17,579 nt of DNA, from NCBI GenBank assembly GCA_002869605.1, contig PKUI01000017.1, positions 1-17,579 of the forward strand, read 5' to 3'. Below the pieces are notes generated by a model. That model ran no database searches. It was not told where the DNA came from and worked only from the letters and a program-made list of their open reading frames with translations. How positions within the stretch are numbered: the stretch's first letter is position 1; every line of letters begins with the position of its first letter. The DNA comes from Desulfuromonas sp. GTDB lineage: Bacteria > Desulfobacterota > Desulfuromonadia > Desulfuromonadales > SZUA-401. Positions 15,432-17,579 of the stretch are shown here, piece by piece. Position numbers and translations under genes: made by a program.

Positions 15432-16664
15432 ATGGACGACCTTCGCCTGGCCTGGAAAAACCTCTGGCGTAACCGCCGCCGCACCATCATCACCCTGGTG
15501 GCGATCGCTTTTTCGATTACCCTGATGCAGGGCGCACACAACCTCGCCTTCGGCGTCTACTCGACCATGATCGACAGTGGGGTGCGGGTCGGCAGCGGCC
15601 ACCTTGCGGTTTACCGCGGCGATTACGTCGACAGCCGCAACGAGGAGCTCACCTACCCGCTGGGCGAGCTGATGTCGCGCGCCGACACCATCGACGGCGT
15701 CGAAGCAGCCCTGCCCCGCCTCTACCTGCCGGGGCTGGCCCAATCGAGCCGCGACAGCCGCGGTATTCTCCTGACCGGCATCGAACCTGCCCGCGAACGC
15801 CTGATCAACCCGTACCTGAAAAATCTCGGCGACGAACAGATGATCCGCAGCCTCGGAGGACGGGACGCGATCATCGGACGCAAGCTGCTCGATGAGCTGC
15901 AGATCCGTCCGGGCGGCAAGTTCGTGGTCACCGTCCAGGGGCAAAACGGCGAACTCGCCAGCGAACTGCTGCGTGTGCGCGGGGTTTTCGACACCGGCAT
16001 CAAGGAGGTCGACCGTTCACTGGTCATGGTGGGGCGCGAACGGGCCGCGCAGATGGCCGGGGCCCCGGGGGCAATTCACGAGTTGGCACTGATCCTGGCG
16101 GATCAGGCCGACGAGCGTGCGGTGATCAAGCAGATGGAACAGGCACTTGAGTCACGCCCGCAACTGCACCTGGTCGGTTGGGAAGAGTCGATGGCCAACC
16201 TCGCCGACGCCATCCGCCTCGACTACGCCTCGCAAAAATTCATTTTCCTGGTGATCGTGCTGATTGTCACCATCGGGGTGGTCAACACCCTGCTGATGTC
16301 AGTGATGGAACGGATTCCGGAATTCGGCGTGATCCTCGCTATGGGCGCTTCGCCACGGCGGCTGTGGCGCATGCTGTTGTGCGAGTCGCTGCTCCTCGGT
16401 GCGTTTGGCATGCTGCTCGGCAGCATCTGCGGAAGCCTGTTGACCTGGTACCTGGTCGATACCGGCATCGATCTGCGCAGCTTTGTCGACAGCTCGGTCG
16501 AATTCGGCGGAGTGCTGTTCGACCCGGTCATGCGTGCAGGCTGGGATATCTCGTGGATGCTGCAGATGGCCCTGTATGTCTTCGTTCTCTCGCTGCTTGC
16601 CGGTCTCTACCCGGCGCGAAAGGCGGGGCGCACCTCCCCGGCCCGCGCCATGCGCTACCATTAA
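15432..16664 (+). CDS. ABC transporter permease, FtsX/LolE/MacB type (second of a pair)
   Basis: 410 aa, starting 2 nt after the first permease; GAGGAG at the end of that gene serves as ribosome site. The plan is the same: WKNLWRNRRRT start, TM1 (about 18-40), periplasmic MacB-like domain (about 41-265), TM2 (about 270-292, NTLLMSVMERIPEFGVILAMG), TM3 (about 313-342), TM4 (about 375-395), and closing ARKAGRTSPARAMRYH. It is clearly related to the first permease but diverged, which points to a heterodimeric LolCE-like transporter rather than a recent duplication. The ATPase gene follows after 14 nt. Confidence 0.92.
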   Translation: MDDLRLAWKNLWRNRRRTIITLVAIAFSITLMQGAHNLAFGVYSTMIDSGVRVGSGHLAVYRGDYVDSRNEELTYPLGELMSRADTIDGVEAALPRLYLPGLAQSSRDSRGILLTGIEPARERLINPYLKNLGDEQMIRSLGGRDAIIGRKLLDELQIRPGGKFVVTVQGQNGELASELLRVRGVFDTGIKEVDRSLVMVGRERAAQMAGAPGAIHELALILADQADERAVIKQMEQALESRPQLHLVGWEESMANLADAIRLDYASQKFIFLVIVLIVTIGVVNTLLMSVMERIPEFGVILAMGASPRRLWRMLLCESLLLGAFGMLLGSICGSLLTWYLVDTGIDLRSFVDSSVEFGGVLFDPVMRAGWDISWMLQMALYVFVLSLLAGLYPARKAGRTSPARAMRYH

Positions 16665-16678
16665 ACAGGAGGAACCTG

Positions 16679-17368
16679 ATGTCTTTGATAAAACTGAACG
16701 CCATCGACAAGATCTACCCCCTTGGGAATCAGCAGGTTCATGCCGTGCAACATCTCGACCTGTCGATCGAAAGCGGTGAGTTTGCGGTCCTCGCCGGACC
16801 CTCGGGGAGCGGTAAAACCACGGTCCTGAATATGATCGGCGCCCTGGACCGCCCGAGCAACGGCAGTGTAATCGTCGCTGGGATGGATCTCACCGCGGCC
16901 AACGACCGTGAACTGTCTGATTTTCGTCTGAACAACATCGGCTTTATCTTCCAGTCGTACAACCTGATCCCTGTCCTGACCGCCGCCGAAAATGCCGAGT
17001 TCCCCCTGATGCTCCAGGGGGTGGAAAAATCCATGCGCCACAATCGGGTGGTGGAACTGTTCGAACAACTCGGTATAGCCGGCCTCGAGGATAGGCGGCC
17101 CATGGATCTCTCGGGGGGACAGCAACAGCGGGTCGCAGTGGCCCGTTCGCTGATTTCGGAACCGGCAGTGATTCTGGCCGACGAACCGACAGCCAACCTC
17201 GACTCTCACACCAGCGAGGGGCTGCTCGAACTGATGCAGCACCTTAATAAAGAAAAAGGTGTCACCTTCGTCTTCAGCTCCCATGACCCGCAAGTGATCG
17301 CCTGCGCCAGACGGGTCGTTGAACTGCACGACGGCTGTCTGCAGAGAGATTCGAGGACCGCTGCATGA
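16679..17368 (+). CDS. ABC transporter ATP-binding protein, LolD/MacB type
   Basis: 229 aa; AGGAGG stands 6 nt before the ATG. All ATPase motifs are intact: Walker A GPSGSGKTT (40-48), Q-loop FQSYNLIP (Q92), signature LSGGQQQRVAVAR (144-156), Walker B VILADEPTANLD with catalytic E169, and H-loop SSHD (H202). Length and the QSYNLIPVLTAAEN segment place it in the LolD/MacB/FtsE group that drives FtsX-type permeases, so it energises the two preceding permeases. Its stop codon overlaps the next start (ATGA), indicating translational coupling. Confidence 0.95.
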   Translation: MSLIKLNAIDKIYPLGNQQVHAVQHLDLSIESGEFAVLAGPSGSGKTTVLNMIGALDRPSNGSVIVAGMDLTAANDRELSDFRLNNIGFIFQSYNLIPVLTAAENAEFPLMLQGVEKSMRHNRVVELFEQLGIAGLEDRRPMDLSGGQQQRVAVARSLISEPAVILADEPTANLDSHTSEGLLELMQHLNKEKGVTFVFSSHDPQVIACARRVVELHDGCLQRDSRTAA

Positions 17369-17579
17369 GATTTCTCTCTCTGGCCCTGCTGGTGCTGTGC
17401 TTAAGTGCCCCCGCCGTAGCAGCACTGGAATCCCCTGAATTTGCAGGTTCAATCCGCAGTCTTAGCCAGCTGGTTGAATCCGGACCACTGTTGAATGAGC
17501 GCCTGCTTCTATCGTCAACCACCTTGCGCCTTTCCGCTGAACAGGCCATTACCCCGGCGATATCCGCCGAGGCAGCCCT
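17365..17579 (+). CDS. Exported protein, partial (runs off the window)
   Basis: Only the first 71 codons are present; the frame is open to the window end. Start ATG overlaps the ATPase stop (ATGA), so it belongs to the operon. Residues 1 to about 20 (MRFLSLALLVLCLSAPAVAA) form a good Sec signal peptide with an AVA-A cleavage site and no lipobox cysteine at the +1 position. The visible mature part is Leu/Ser/Glu-rich without recognisable motifs. By position it is either the substrate of the export system or its outer-membrane partner. Confidence 0.75.
   Translation, partial: MRFLSLALLVLCLSAPAVAALESPEFAGSIRSLSQLVESGPLLNERLLLSSTTLRLSAEQAITPAISAEAA

Noticed and set aside
15267..15944. 225-aa minus-strand frame opposite the permease genes
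   Set aside because: It lies antisense to two well-supported permeases and shows no domain or ribosome site of its own.
16178..16678. Upstream extension of the ATPase gene into the second permease
   Set aside because: It is an out-of-frame reading of the permease; the ATG at 16679 has a strong ribosome site and a normal LolD-type start.
16661..17452. 263-aa minus-strand frame opposite the ATPase gene
   Set aside because: It is an antisense shadow of a clear ABC ATPase with every motif intact on the plus strand.
1..17579. CRISPR arrays, tRNA/rRNA genes, IS elements, toxin-antitoxin pairs or phage genes
   Set aside because: None was seen on reading both strands; no regular repeat-spacer pattern, transposase motif or integrase motif is present.

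Overview
The window reads as a chromosomal stretch from a moderately GC-rich Gram-negative bacterium, most likely a Desulfuromonadales/Geobacter-type Deltaproteobacterium (Desulfobacterota). The basis is a succinate dehydrogenase/fumarate reductase FeS subunit, a DUF6178 protein, two unusual radical SAM proteins, a chemoreceptor and a Lol/Mac-type envelope export operon. This placement is inference from gene content; there is no rRNA in the window to confirm it. I see no tRNA, rRNA, CRISPR array, IS element or phage gene.

Layout. (1) 5-748 (+) is SdhB/FrdB, the last gene of its operon, closed by a strong terminator at 774-805. (2) 860-1900 (+) is an unrecognised exported, beta-rich protein with somewhat lower GC than its neighbours. 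(3) 5125-1908 (-) is a three-gene operon: a radical SAM protein, an SH3/coiled-coil/membrane-anchor protein, and an FAD pyridine-nucleotide oxidoreductase of the type found fused to SelD. It converges on gene 2 across a perfect 10-bp inverted repeat. (4) 5321-7015 (+) is a B12-binding radical SAM protein of the DUF4080 type, divergent from operon 3. (5) 7261-9111 (+) is a methyl-accepting chemotaxis protein with a very short periplasmic loop and a C-terminal sensor-like domain. It overlaps tail-to-tail with (6) 9094-10785 (-), a DUF6178 protein. (7) 10786-11178 is a regulatory stretch. It holds the DUF6178 promoter with an inverted repeat, a promoter-plus-terminator pair that could make a small RNA of about 65 nt, and a strong promoter overlapped by a palindrome in front of the tetR gene.

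(8) 11179-17579 (+) is the most interesting part: eight tightly packed co-directional genes that continue past the window end. They are a TetR regulator, an ABC1/COQ8-like kinase, a 61-aa membrane protein, a LolA-like periplasmic 'outer membrane lipoprotein-sorting protein', two FtsX/LolC-type permeases, a LolD/MacB-type ATPase, and the start of another exported protein. Gaps are -4 to 51 nt. The simplest reading is a TetR-controlled envelope export machine: ATPase and permeases in the inner membrane, and a LolA-like carrier in the periplasm. Its cargo is a lipid, lipoprotein or lipid-like molecule, and it is transcriptionally coupled to an ABC1-family kinase, a family otherwise known from quinone/isoprenoid lipid metabolism. 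The cargo and the role of the kinase cannot be read from sequence alone.
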